DNA from: Candidatus Agathobaculum intestinipullorum
GTDB lineage: Bacteria; Bacillota; Clostridia; Oscillospirales; Butyricicoccaceae
Direction: 5' to 3'
DNA length: 64,000 bases
Assembly: GCA_019117485.1 (NCBI GenBank)
Contig: DWZQ01000037.1
Location: 1-64,000, forward strand
Within the stretch, counting starts at the first letter, position 1, and each line of letters starts with the position of its first letter. The notes under the pieces were generated by a model that was given only the letters and a program-made list of their open reading frames with translations, ran no database searches and was not told where the DNA came from. A program made the position numbers and the translations under genes. Shown in pieces: positions 52,086 through 60,911 of this stretch.

Positions 52086-53675
52086 TCAGTCGAGCATCGG
52101 CTTATATTCTTCCATAATGCGGTGTGCCGCGCGGATGCCGTCTACCGCTGCGGACAAAATGCCGCCCGCATAGCCCGCGCCCTCCCCGCAAGGGATCAAC
52201 CCCGCGCAGCCAAGGCCGAACAGGTCGTCGCCGCGCTCCATGCGCACCGGCGAGGATGTGCGCGTCTCCGGCCCGGTCAGCAGCGCGTCAGCCGCGTCAA
52301 AGCCGCGGATCTTGCGGCCGAAGTAGGGCAGACTGTCGCGCAGCATGGCCTGCGCAAAATCCGGCAGGCAGGCTGCGGCTTCCCCGAACTGCACCCCGAC
52401 CGGATAAGTCGGCTGCACCGCACCCGCGCGCCTGCTCGGCCGTCCGGCCAGGAAATCGCCCACGCGCTGGCAGGGCGCGCGGTACGAGCCGGTCTGCTCG
52501 TAGGCCGCCCGCTCGATACGGCGCTGCAAAGCCACGCCGCCGAACGGCGTGCCGTCGTCAAAATCCGCCGGGTCGACCGACACAGCAAGCGCCGCGTTGG
52601 CGTTTTTACCGTCACGCGCGTGATAGCTCATGCCGTTGGTGACGACGCTGTTTTCCTCGCTCTGCGCCGCGACGACCACGCCGCCCGGACACATGCAGAA
52701 CGAATAGCAGGCGCGCCCGTCCGCGCGGCGGGACAGGTTATACTCAGCGGGCGGCAGCAGCGGATGCCCCGCATACTTGCCATACAGTGCGCGGTCGATC
52801 TCACTTTGCAAGTGCTCAATGCGCACGCCAACCGAAAACGCTTTCGGGACAAAGTATACCCCGTTTTCGTGCAGCGCAACAAAAGTGTCGCGCGCCGAAT
52901 GTCCAATGGCGATCACCGCGCGCTCACAGGCAATCTCATCGCCGCCCGTGCGCACTGCACGCAGCGCTCCGTTTTGCAGCGAAACGCCGGTCAGCGCGGT
53001 GTGAAAATGCACTTCGCCGCCGTTTTCGATGATGTCGCGCCGCATGGCGCGCACCACGTTTTTCAGGATGTCCGTACCCACATGGGGCTTGGCCTTTTTG
53101 ACGATATCGTCCGGCGCACCGTGCGCGGCCAGCGTGTCGAGCACCGCGCCGCACAGCGGGTCGCCAATGCGGGTAGTCAGCTTGCCGTCCGAATAGGCGC
53201 CCGCACCGCCCTCGCCAAACTGGATGTTACAGTCCAGGTCGAGCGCGCCGCCCGACCAGAACGCTTCCACCGCGCGGTCGCGCGCGCCCAGATCGCCGCC
53301 GCGCTCCAGGACGACAGGCGCATAGCCATGCTTTGCCAGCGTGTAGGCTGCAAACAGTCCGGCAGGCCCCAACCCGACCACGACCGGCCGGTGCTCCAGC
53401 CGCTTGTCCCCGCAGGGGACGGGTGGCCGCGTATCGTCGTGATAACGAACGAAGGGCATTTGCAGTTTTTCTGCAAATGCCTTTTCGTCGATGGGTGCGT
53501 CCAGCCGCACCGTGTATACCCGGAAAATCCGGCCGCGCCGCGCGTCGATACTGACGCGGCTGACCGCTGCCTGTGTCCCGTCGGACAGCAGCCCGGTCAG
53601 GCGGCGCGCCTCGGCAATCGCCTGCTGCTCCGGCTCGTCAAACGGCAGGCGGATGTTGCTAACGGTCAGGCTCAT
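52086..53675 (-). CDS. NAD(P)/FAD-dependent oxidoreductase (COG2509-like)
   Basis: A 529-residue flavoprotein. The N-terminal about 90 residues form a small alpha/beta domain. The FAD dinucleotide fold begins with VVVGLGPAGLFAAYTLAKHG, followed by GGAGAYSDGKLTTR. A later segment reads RACYSFCMCPGGVVVAA. This pattern matches the COG2509 family, found in many anaerobes with unknown substrate. It overlaps cdaR by 4 bases. In many relatives glmM follows cdaR; here this gene does. Confidence 0.88.
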   Translation of the reverse strand: MSLTVSNIRLPFDEPEQQAIAEARRLTGLLSDGTQAAVSRVSIDARRGRIFRVYTVRLDAPIDEKAFAEKLQMPFVRYHDDTRPPVPCGDKRLEHRPVVVGLGPAGLFAAYTLAKHGYAPVVLERGGDLGARDRAVEAFWSGGALDLDCNIQFGEGGAGAYSDGKLTTRIGDPLCGAVLDTLAAHGAPDDIVKKAKPHVGTDILKNVVRAMRRDIIENGGEVHFHTALTGVSLQNGALRAVRTGGDEIACERAVIAIGHSARDTFVALHENGVYFVPKAFSVGVRIEHLQSEIDRALYGKYAGHPLLPPAEYNLSRRADGRACYSFCMCPGGVVVAAQSEENSVVTNGMSYHARDGKNANAALAVSVDPADFDDGTPFGGVALQRRIERAAYEQTGSYRAPCQRVGDFLAGRPSRRAGAVQPTYPVGVQFGEAAACLPDFAQAMLRDSLPYFGRKIRGFDAADALLTGPETRTSSPVRMERGDDLFGLGCAGLIPCGEGAGYAGGILSAAVDGIRAAHRIMEEYKPMLD

Positions 53676-55066
53676 GAGGCGACTTCCCCGCTTTCCGGGT
53701 CGTCTGCCCCATCCGTCCCGGCGGTATCCGTGGCCTCTCCATCTTCCACGGTTTCCCCGCCGTCGGTGCTCTCGCCGCTTTCCGGGGTCTCTCCGCCGTC
53801 CGTGCCATCAGGCGAGACGATCTGTATCTCTACCTCAACGTCAGTCTGCACGAGCGTCACGCCTGCGGGCAGGCCGGTCGCGGCAATCACGCCCTTAACC
53901 TTGTGCGTACCCGCGCCGAGCGACACCGAATCAAACGTCAGGCCGACCGACAGCGCATTGACATCCACCTGCTCAAGCGCACTTTCGCTGCCACGCAGCT
54001 CGATCTCGACCGACTCAGTCAGCACGCTGACGGTATACGGCGTCTCCGCCTGCGCAGTGTCGGTGGGCACGAACTTGCTCACCTGCACGCTGCGTGTGGC
54101 GACGTTTTCCTCCTCCTTAACGGTCAGCGTGACCTTGGCGGTCGAAGACTGGCCGCTATCCAGCCGCACGCCCTCGGGCAGCGGGATCTCCATTTCGATT
54201 GCAACCCCGGTGCGCGCCGTATCGAGGTCGATCGTGCCGAGGTTGATCTCGGTGATGCCGGCCAGCGTGTTCTGGTCACCGATCAGCGTGACCGCCGCCG
54301 GTTCAATAGACACGTTGACCTGCTCCTGCTTGAGCGTATCGCCATCGGTCAGAGCCACCTTGAGCGGCACGCTCTCGACCGGATAGATCGGCACGCGCAC
54401 CGTAATGGTATCGGTCTGGCAGGTGACGTGCGTGCCTGTAATGGCCTCGCCCGCGTCATTGCGCAGGGAAATGCTGCACTCGCCGGTAAAGGTCGAGGAT
54501 TTACCGTCGACGCTGATCGTACCGTAGGCGTAAGCCACTTCCTTCAGCTCAGCCGCCGGGCCGGAAATCGTGACCTCCTTGGTCGTGGTCGGCTCGGGCG
54601 TGCCTGCGCGGCTACCCTCGGCGGCGGTGCCCGTCGTCTCTACGCGCACCGGCACGGTCGCTGTCGTCACCTCGTCGACCAGCACGCGCACGCGAGACGG
54701 GGTCGTGCCGCGCGACTCGACGCCGGTCACACCGACATACACCTCCGGCACAAGCGTATATTCGCCCGCGCCGTCCGTAATGGTGGACACGTCGACCGAT
54801 ACGCGCACCTTGTTGCGCAGCGTGGAGTTGGTAACCTCATCGAGTGGGCCGTACACCGTTGCGTCTACTACATCGGTATATTCAATCACCGAAAGGTTGT
54901 ACTGCTCCAGCAGTGTGTCCGCCCCGGTAATCGAAACCGGCATGTTGCGGAAGGTATTGCTTTTGGGCGGGTTTTCCACGTCGCGCGCGACCATCCAAAG
55001 CACAAAGCCCATCAGCAGCGCCAGCAGGCGCAGCCAGATATCGTGCTTTTTCATAAACTGCTTCAT
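53672..55066 (-). CDS. cdaR: CdaR-type YbbR-domain protein
   Basis: A 464-residue extracytosolic regulator of CdaA. One N-terminal helix (IWLRLLALLMGFVLWMVARD) anchors three or four YbbR repeats (about 50-400). A long acidic tail rich in Gly/Glu/Asp/Thr ends the protein. The tail resembles a wall-spanning disordered stretch. It overlaps cdaA by 4 bases. Confidence 0.92.
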   Translation of the reverse strand: MKQFMKKHDIWLRLLALLMGFVLWMVARDVENPPKSNTFRNMPVSITGADTLLEQYNLSVIEYTDVVDATVYGPLDEVTNSTLRNKVRVSVDVSTITDGAGEYTLVPEVYVGVTGVESRGTTPSRVRVLVDEVTTATVPVRVETTGTAAEGSRAGTPEPTTTKEVTISGPAAELKEVAYAYGTISVDGKSSTFTGECSISLRNDAGEAITGTHVTCQTDTITVRVPIYPVESVPLKVALTDGDTLKQEQVNVSIEPAAVTLIGDQNTLAGITEINLGTIDLDTARTGVAIEMEIPLPEGVRLDSGQSSTAKVTLTVKEEENVATRSVQVSKFVPTDTAQAETPYTVSVLTESVEIELRGSESALEQVDVNALSVGLTFDSVSLGAGTHKVKGVIAATGLPAGVTLVQTDVEVEIQIVSPDGTDGGETPESGESTDGGETVEDGEATDTAGTDGADDPESGEVAS

Positions 55067-55962
55067 TTACCCGCGCCCCCCTTCCAGATGCTGCGGAGCA
55101 CGGAAATGCGTCTTTTTTCCGTTTTGTTATCGGTGATCAGCTCGGCCTCGAGCACCTTGCGCAGCACATCGGGCGACAGGTGCCGTTTGAGCATGCCGCC
55201 GATGGCGACCGAGATCGCGCCGGTCTCCTCGGAAACGACGACGAGCACGCTGTCCGCGGATTCGCTCATGCCAACCGCCGCGCGATGGCGCGTGCCGAGA
55301 TCGCGTGACAACGTCTGGCTGCCGGAAAGCGGCAACACACAGCCCGCCGCATGGATCTTGCCCGCGCGCATGATGAGCGCGCCGTCGTGCAGCGGGCTGT
55401 TTTTGAAAAAGATGTTCTTGAGCAGTTCGGACGAAGGCACCGCGTCGATCACCGTGCCGGTCGCGACGATCTCGCCCAAACGCTCCTTGCGTTCAAATAC
55501 GATGAGGACACCCGTTTTTGTCTTGGACATATCCGCGCACGCGGCCACCGTCGCGTCGATCGCCGCTTCGGTTGCGTCCGGGTCGTCCGCCGACACCAGC
55601 AGACCGCTGATGTTGCCCTTGCCCAGCTGTTCGAGCAGGCGGCGCAGCTCAGGCTGGAAAATGACGATCGCCGCGGTAACGCCGATGCCCAGCGAACTGC
55701 GCAGGATGAACGAGATCGTCGTCAGCTGTGCAAAGCTGGCCACCACAAAGATCAGCAGCAGCCAGATGATGCCCTTGGCCAGCCGCGCCGCGCTCGTATC
55801 CTTGAGCAGCTTCATCAGACGGTACAGGATATAGCTGACGATCAGGATATCCACAACATCCATGATGCTGACCGTCTTCAGCGCGTACCAGCTGTTGAGC
55901 ACCGAGGTCCACGGGTCGAAATTCTGTAAGTTGGGGCTGAAAAAACTTTGAAAAAACTCCAT
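55063..55962 (-). CDS. cdaA: Diadenylate cyclase CdaA
   Basis: A 299-residue membrane enzyme making c-di-AMP. Three N-terminal helices (about 25-95) precede the DAC domain. The catalytic motifs are SPLHDGALIM (DGA) and LGTRHRAAVG (RHR). It is the first gene of the cdaA-cdaR pair. In the upstream region a TATAAT (-10) on the minus strand suggests its own promoter. Confidence 0.96.
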   Translation of the reverse strand: MEFFQSFFSPNLQNFDPWTSVLNSWYALKTVSIMDVVDILIVSYILYRLMKLLKDTSAARLAKGIIWLLLIFVVASFAQLTTISFILRSSLGIGVTAAIVIFQPELRRLLEQLGKGNISGLLVSADDPDATEAAIDATVAACADMSKTKTGVLIVFERKERLGEIVATGTVIDAVPSSELLKNIFFKNSPLHDGALIMRAGKIHAAGCVLPLSGSQTLSRDLGTRHRAAVGMSESADSVLVVVSEETGAISVAIGGMLKRHLSPDVLRKVLEAELITDNKTEKRRISVLRSIWKGGAGK

Positions 55963-56022
55963 ATGGTCACCTGTCCTGTTCCTTTTGCCCTCCGCCGTGC
56001 GGGGAGACAGGATTTTTTCTAT

Positions 56023-56028
56023 ATTATA
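56023..56028 (-). promoter_or_regulatory. Possible -10 element of the cdaA promoter
   Basis: TATAAT on the minus strand, 61 bases upstream of cdaA. No good -35 is seen at the expected distance, so confidence is low. Confidence 0.3.
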
Positions 56029-56060
56029 CTACCACAATTCCCTGTTTCTGTATAGCGAAT

Positions 56061-57188
56061 TCACAGATTTTTTACGGTTTTGCAAACCGCAGCGGCCGCC
56101 TGCTCGATCTGGCGCGCAGTCGTGTAGAACGAGGCCGAAAAGCGCACCGTGCCGGTATCCTCGGTACCCGCCGTGCGGTGCGCCAGCGGCGCGCAGTGCA
56201 GCCCTGCACGCACGGCAACGCCCTCGCGCGCAAGCCCTTCTGCAATCGTTTCACTCGGCACGCCCGGCACCCGCATAGAAAGCACACCGGTCTGCATGGG
56301 GTGCGCGAAACACTCGACACGCGGCGCCCGCTCCAGCGCGCGCGCCAGCTCACGGATGAGCCGCTGCTCGTGCGCGAGGATGTTCTCCGCCCCAACCGAC
56401 CGCACAAACGCGATACCAGCGGCCAGCCCTGCCGCGCCCGGCAAATTGGGCGTGCCGCTCTCGAGCGCGTCCGGCAGGAAGTCCGGCTGCGTCAGCTGTT
56501 CGGACAGGCTGCCCGTGCCGCCCGCGAGCAGCGGGCGTGCGGCGATGCGGTCGTCCAGCGCGAGCAGCAGCCCGGTACCCTGAGGGCCGTATAGCCCCTT
56601 GTGTCCGGGCATGCAGACCGCCGCAAGACAGGGATACTTTGTCACGTCGATGTCGAGCAATCCTGCCGACTGCGAAGCGTCCAGAATGAGCGGCACGCCC
56701 GCCTCGTCCAACAGCGCCGCGATTTCATCCAGCGGGGCGGCAAAACCGAACACGTTGGACACATGGTTGAGGATAAACAGCTCCGCCCCGTCCGCGATGG
56801 CCTGCCCCGCACGCTGCACCATGCCGTCCGCGTCCCAGAGCGGCGCGTCCAGCACGATGGGGTCAATCCCGCGCAGCGCCAGTGGCCGCATGACCGCGTT
56901 GTGCTCATACCCGCCGACCGCGACGCGCGTGTCCGGCTGCACCAGCGCATGGATGGCCAGATTGAGCGCATGCGTGGCGTTCATCGTCAGCACAACGCGC
57001 GCCGGATCGGCTACGCCGAACAGCGCCGCCGCCTGCTCCCGGCAGGCGTACATCGTCTCGCCCGCGCGCTGGGCGGCTGCGTGGCCGCCGCGCGCATAGC
57101 CTGCCGCACCGCGCAGCGCCTGCCGCACCGCCTCCTCCACTGCGCGCGGCTTGTGCAGCGTGGTCGCCGCGCTGTCCAGATAGATCAT
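56061..57188 (-). CDS. Class V aminotransferase, cysteine-desulfurase-like
   Basis: A 375-residue PLP enzyme. The N-terminus is MIYLDSAATTLHKP, and the PLP Lys is in CMPGHKGLYGPQGTGLL (about residue 200). The catalytic Cys loop position carries GLHCAPLAHRT. This pattern fits the cysteine desulfurase subfamily seen with selenium-related genes (EF2568 type, from memory). It could supply sulfur or selenium to a carrier. It overlaps the DUF3343 gene by 4 bases. Confidence 0.88.
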   Translation of the reverse strand: MIYLDSAATTLHKPRAVEEAVRQALRGAAGYARGGHAAAQRAGETMYACREQAAALFGVADPARVVLTMNATHALNLAIHALVQPDTRVAVGGYEHNAVMRPLALRGIDPIVLDAPLWDADGMVQRAGQAIADGAELFILNHVSNVFGFAAPLDEIAALLDEAGVPLILDASQSAGLLDIDVTKYPCLAAVCMPGHKGLYGPQGTGLLLALDDRIAARPLLAGGTGSLSEQLTQPDFLPDALESGTPNLPGAAGLAAGIAFVRSVGAENILAHEQRLIRELARALERAPRVECFAHPMQTGVLSMRVPGVPSETIAEGLAREGVAVRAGLHCAPLAHRTAGTEDTGTVRFSASFYTTARQIEQAAAAVCKTVKNL

Positions 57189-57424
57189 GTGCCCGCCCCC
57201 TCATCCGGCAGCACTTGACACGGCGAAATGCCAAGCTGCCGCAAGCGGTGCAACGCCTCGTCCGCCTGCCCCGCGCCTACGCGTACCGCCCAGCCACAAG
57301 ACTCCGTGCGGGCGTGTCGCGGCGGGCGGACTACCTCGCCCGGCACGCCCATCTGTCCCAAATGCCGCCGCAGGCCGACCGCCTCGGTCTGGCTGCGGCA
57401 TATCAAAAACGAATATCGGCTCAT
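57185..57424 (-). CDS. DUF3343-like protein (putative Se/S carrier)
   Basis: A 79-residue protein. It begins MSRYSFLICRSQTEAVGLRRHL and has a later VRPPRHARTESCGWAVRV, matching the small DUF3343 family whose conserved Cys (here in ESCGWA) is thought to carry sulfur or selenium. The start at 57424 is after GGAGGGAG; the track's version is longer. It heads a two-gene unit with the cysteine-desulfurase-like enzyme. Confidence 0.75.
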   Translation of the reverse strand: MSRYSFLICRSQTEAVGLRRHLGQMGVPGEVVRPPRHARTESCGWAVRVGAGQADEALHRLRQLGISPCQVLPDEGAGT

Positions 57425-57466
57425 TGCCGTTCTCTCCCTCCAAGCATAGTCTATTTCCATGCTATG

Positions 57467-57495
57467 TTGAAAAGGCGCGCAAAGTGTGCTATGCT
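57467..57495 (+). promoter_or_regulatory. Promoter of the DUF815 ATPase gene
   Basis: TTGAAA and TATGCT, 17-base spacer, 37 bases before the start codon. Confidence 0.7.
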
Positions 57496-57532
57496 GTTTT
57501 CGATACAAAAAATCTTCCTTGGAGGGGATAAC

Positions 57533-58744
57533 ATGGAGCTTTCCGACCTTTCCCTGCGCCTGCGCGCGCTCAGCGCGCTGCGCGGCCTACAAAAAACGCC
57601 GCTCGTCCGCGCGGTGATGCACACGCTCGACAGCCTGACACAGGACAGCGCCGCCTTTGCCGACGCCTACGGTGCGCTGTGCGCCGCGCACTATGCCTGC
57701 GGCGATGCATCTCGCACCATTCTGGATGCAGTACACTATGACGTCAACACCCTGACCGATACGCTTGCCGCCCCGGCGGACGCGCTGCTCGATGCAGCCA
57801 CGCGCGATATCCAAACGGTAAACGCACTGCTCGCGCTGGACGGCGCGGCGCTCAAATCAGCCGCGGCCACGCGCTTCGGCACGCCCGCGCTGCTCGAACT
57901 GCCCGACTTCCCGGCAGGCGCACCGCTGCCCTTCCGGGACGGTGCGGCGCTGGCCAGCTACTACCGTGCGCAGGGCTACGGCTTTTTCGCACAGGCGGCC
58001 GCTTTCGCCGTGCAGGACGACGGCTCGGTGCGCCCGATCGTACATCCCGACCCCATCCGGCTGTGCGACCTGCCGGGCTACGAACGCCAGAAGCAGCAGA
58101 TCTTGCAGAACACACGCGCCTTTCTCGGCGGGCGTGAGGCCAATAACATCCTGCTCTATGGCGACAAGGGCACGGGCAAATCCTCGACGGTCAAGGCCGT
58201 GGTCAACGAATACGCCGCACGCGGCCTGAAAATCATCGAGATGTCGCCGCGGCACATCACCTGCTTCCCGCAGATCTTCTCGGAAACGCTGCGCTCGCCG
58301 TTTAAGTTCATCGTATTTCTCGACGACCTTTCCTTCAGCCGCGAAGACGACAACTTTGCCGCGCTCAAGGCGTTCATTGAGGGCGGGTTGGCTGGAAAGC
58401 CGGCCAATCTGGTCATCTACGCGACCAGCAACCGCCGCCACCTGATCCGTGAAAACTTTGCCGACCGCGAGGGCGACGAGGTGCGCGTGCGCGACGGGCT
58501 GGAGACGGTCACGGCGCTGTCCGACCGCTTCGGTCTGGAGATCACGTTCTCCGTGCCGGACAAGGACGAATACCTGTTCATTGTCGACCGGCTGGCCGCC
58601 GAAAGCAGCCTTGCGCTCGAGGACGAACATCTGCACCTGCTGGCCGAGCGGTTCGCGCTGCGCCGCAACGGACGTTCCCCGCGCACCGCGCGTCAGTTCA
58701 TCAGCCAACAACTGGCGGAAAAGTTCGAGAAAACCGAAAAGTAA
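57533..58744 (+). CDS. DUF815 family AAA ATPase
   Basis: A 403-residue ATPase of the DUF815 family. Walker A (YGDKGTGKSSTVKA, about residue 205) and Walker B (FIVFLDDLSF) are clear, with ATSNRRHLI as sensor 1. The N-terminal about 170 residues are helical. The physiological role is unknown. The start ATG follows GGAGGGG; the track's ORF extends far upstream into antisense DNA. It is the last core gene before the mobile region. Confidence 0.9.
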   Translation: MELSDLSLRLRALSALRGLQKTPLVRAVMHTLDSLTQDSAAFADAYGALCAAHYACGDASRTILDAVHYDVNTLTDTLAAPADALLDAATRDIQTVNALLALDGAALKSAAATRFGTPALLELPDFPAGAPLPFRDGAALASYYRAQGYGFFAQAAAFAVQDDGSVRPIVHPDPIRLCDLPGYERQKQQILQNTRAFLGGREANNILLYGDKGTGKSSTVKAVVNEYAARGLKIIEMSPRHITCFPQIFSETLRSPFKFIVFLDDLSFSREDDNFAALKAFIEGGLAGKPANLVIYATSNRRHLIRENFADREGDEVRVRDGLETVTALSDRFGLEITFSVPDKDEYLFIVDRLAAESSLALEDEHLHLLAERFALRRNGRSPRTARQFISQQLAEKFEKTEK

Positions 58745-58754
58745 CCGCAAAAAT

Positions 58755-58809
58755 CGCGCCGCACGGCGCGTATACAGCAGAAAAGAACCGCCCTAAAAGG
58801 CGTGGTTCC
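58755..58809 (+). terminator. Two weak hairpins after the DUF815 gene
   Basis: CGCGCCG/CGGCGCG and GAACCGCC/GGCGTGGTTC can form stems. Neither is followed by a T-run. They may help end the transcript at the junction with the mobile region. Confidence 0.3.
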
Positions 58810-58813
58810 GTAA

Positions 58814-58823
58814 GAAAACATTT
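58814..58823 (+). other. Candidate junction motif GAAAACATTT (copy B)
   Basis: The same 10-mer as at 1832, in the same plus-strand orientation, located 21 bases outside the remnant recombinase stop. The two copies flank the 57-kb core. Confidence 0.4.
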
Positions 58824-58844
58824 ATGTGAGAGAATCGACGTAGT

Positions 58845-59372
58845 TTAGGCTACGCCGGTTTTCTTTTCTTTTTGGGCTGCTTGGGATTGCTCTCTTGCTT
58901 CCTCAAAATCAAATGCACCAATGAAGTTATAGACAATCTCAATTTCTCTGACCTTAATGCGCGGCTCGTTCTCGTCTGGCGTGTAAACCTCGGAGATATA
59001 AATTTTATCCACGAACTCCCGGAGAACAGAGGCGTCAAGCTGCTGCATATCGGTGTACTTTCTGACCGCTGCAATAAACTGTCTGACGTTGACTTTCTGC
59101 TTCTCCTGTTCCTTGACTTCCTGCCGCAGATGTTCGACAAGATTTGTAAGGTTGGTCTGTTCCAGTTCATAGTCACGGGACAGTTTGATGAAACGCTCGT
59201 CGGAGAGCTTGCCGGAAATGTTATCCTCGTACAGTCGCTTGATGATAACATCCAGCTCGGCAATCCGCTTTTGCGATTGCGCCAGAGTATCTTTCTTTTG
59301 TGCCAGCTCCTTGTCCCGTTCCCGCAGGCTTTGATCTGCGGCCCGCTTCACAAAGTCGTTGCTCAGCCTCCT
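58845..59372 (-). pseudogene. C-terminal remnant of a large serine recombinase
   Basis: About 170 residues survive: the coiled coil (KKDTLAQSQKRIAELDVIIKRLYEDNISGKLSDERF) and the DUF4368 end (REFVDKIYISEVYTPDENEPRIKVREIEIVYNFIGAFDF). The resolvase domain and catalytic Ser are gone. The DNA upstream joins a sigma-like gene near 59350-59370, so a deletion fused the two. The remnant is related to, but not identical with, the recombinase at 168. It cannot recombine DNA. Confidence 0.85.
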
Positions 59373-59601
59373 TCTTCATCAGAAGTTCTTCCGGCGAGGG
59401 CTGCGCCCAGCCGATGGCCGCTTTTTCAATCCCGTCATCGCAGTCCAGGGAATACTGTGCTTTGTAGCGATACATCTTGCGCTCACGGGTCGCCTCAGCT
59501 CGCTTGTCCAGTAGGAATGTTTCGACGATCTCATCGGACACCTCCACAAAGATGTCCGATGTGCAGAACGGATAGTATTGTTTCAGATTGATGGTCTGCA
59601 T
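59350..59601 (-). pseudogene. N-terminal fragment of a sigma-factor-like gene, fused to the recombinase remnant
   Basis: MQTINLKQYYPFCTSDIFVEVSDEIVETFLLDKR to LLMKKEAEQRL (about 80 residues) is paralogous to the next gene (MKTINLRWIYPHYR). The DNA-binding region 4 is missing. After EAEQRL the frame runs into recombinase DNA read in another frame, giving a spurious tail to 59221. It starts at the ATG at 59601, 10 bases after the upstream paralogue ends. Confidence 0.75.
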
Positions 59602-59611
59602 AGGCGCGCCC

Positions 59612-60064
59612 TCACTCGGATTGTGGGAGCGTTCCATAGTAGCGCCGCATATTGTTCAGGCCCCGATGGATGGCAACCGTGACCTTGCTGCTGTGTACGC
59701 CCTCCCTGCGGGAGATCTCGGTCTGTGTGATGCCGGAAATATAGTAGGCGTACACGCGGCGGGCCTGTGTCGGAGTGGCATGGGAAAGGGCCTTTGGTAA
59801 GGCAGCCAACAGCCGAAGATATGCCGTGCGATCTTCCTGCTCCATCAGAATGTCCTCCGGTGATCTGGCGTGTTCCAGCGCATAGTTCTCCATCCAGCTA
59901 TAAGCGTCCAGAGAGTACCAGGCGCGGTGGTTGATTTTTCGGCGCTCGTAGTTGTTCATCTCCCGCTGAGCCTGCTGCATTGCCTCCCATACCTCGTCGC
60001 TGACCTCTACGAACTCGTCGTGCCGGTAGTGGGGATAAATCCACCGCAGATTGATTGTTTTCAT
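59612..60064 (-). CDS. Sigma-70 region 4-like HTH protein (mobile-element type)
   Basis: A 150-residue protein. The N-terminal half (KTINLRWIYPHYRHDEFVEVSDEVWEAM) is followed by a region-4-like helix-turn-helix (TPTQARRVYAYYISGITQTEISRREGVHSSKVTVAIHRGL). Such proteins are common in clostridial integrative elements and may direct transcription of element genes. The start at 60064 follows CAGGAGGT; the track's start is upstream without support. Confidence 0.85.
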   Translation of the reverse strand: MKTINLRWIYPHYRHDEFVEVSDEVWEAMQQAQREMNNYERRKINHRAWYSLDAYSWMENYALEHARSPEDILMEQEDRTAYLRLLAALPKALSHATPTQARRVYAYYISGITQTEISRREGVHSSKVTVAIHRGLNNMRRYYGTLPQSE

Positions 60065-60144
60065 AGGCTTACCTCCTGAAAATGGGAGAGGCGGGCAGCT
60101 TGTCCGCTGTCTGCCTCCTGTTGGGATAAGGGAAACAATTCCTT

Positions 60145-60579
60145 TCACTTGGTAGCCCGAAAAGGTTCAATCGTTAGGGTGGTTTGCGAAAAATTCAGGA
60201 ACTTTTTCCGAACTGCAAGAATGCTCTCGTAGACGGATACTTTGGAGCAGCCACACATTGCCCCGATCTCCGCAAGGGTCAATCCGTCCAGCGCATAGAG
60301 CAGAAACCGGCGGCGCTGGGCCTCGGTACAGGTGTCCAGGACGGCCAGCAGCTCGTCCAGCGTTTCCATGCGGCAAAGGTATTCTTCCGGCGTTTCGCCG
60401 TAGATGCCCACGCCTTCGGTGGCAATTATGTATTCGTCAAACTCCCGGCCGTCCCAATGCCGCCGCTGTTTGTGCAGCAGGTTTTCCGTTTTGTGGTCGG
60501 CTTGGTCAAGAAATTCATAGACTTCCAGCGTGACCTCCACGGTCACAGCTTGTCCGTTGTAAATGATGGTGACTTCCAT
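60145..60579 (-). CDS. Sigma-factor-like HTH protein
   Basis: A 144-residue protein of the same broad type as its neighbour but with a different N-terminus (VTIIYNGQAVTVEVTLEVYEFL). The C-terminal helix-turn-helix is ALDGLTLAEIGAMCGCSKVSVYESILAVRKKF. The middle has EYIIATEGVGIYGETPEEYL. First gene of the short sigma-like run; 80 bases precede the next. Specific target promoters cannot be inferred. Confidence 0.82.
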   Translation of the reverse strand: MEVTIIYNGQAVTVEVTLEVYEFLDQADHKTENLLHKQRRHWDGREFDEYIIATEGVGIYGETPEEYLCRMETLDELLAVLDTCTEAQRRRFLLYALDGLTLAEIGAMCGCSKVSVYESILAVRKKFLNFSQTTLTIEPFRATK

Positions 60580-60653
60580 CTGCCTGTCCTCCGTTCAGAT
60601 TTTTGTGGGAAAATCTGAACGGGGCGGCGGGGAACGACACCGGGGCTGACATA

Positions 60654-60688
60654 GAAAAACGCCCGGACATCATGAAGCTATTCGGGCG
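60654..60688 (-). terminator. Terminator-like hairpin
   Basis: CGCCCG and CGGGCG pair across a 17-base loop; GTTTTTC follows on the minus strand. Confidence 0.5.
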
Positions 60689-60873
60689 CAAGAAATACGA
60701 TATTCAACTACATTATAACAATTTTCACACTGGCTGTCAGACGGAGGGCGTTCGGTTTCCAGGCTTTTTTTGATGACGACACAAACATCTGCGTTTGTTG
60801 GCTGTTAAGTAAACACATAGCGGCTCCTTCCGTGAGCCGCCAATCGTAGCATTACTTCTTGAAAGACAAAACA

Positions 60874-60911
60874 AACGGCGGCTTTGAAATGGTACTTTCA
60901 AAACCGCCGTT
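60874..60911 (-). terminator. Intrinsic terminator after the AgrA/AgrC-type operon
   Basis: AACGGCGGTTTTGAAA and TTTCAAAGCCGCCGTT pair over 16 bases (one G-U), then TGTTTTG on the minus strand. It ends the transcript of the regulator, kinase and FlxA-like genes. Confidence 0.75.

Noticed and set aside
52029-54386. 785-residue plus-strand ORF
   Set aside because: Antisense to the FAD oxidoreductase and cdaR genes; low-complexity Arg/Ala/Ser composition, no motif.
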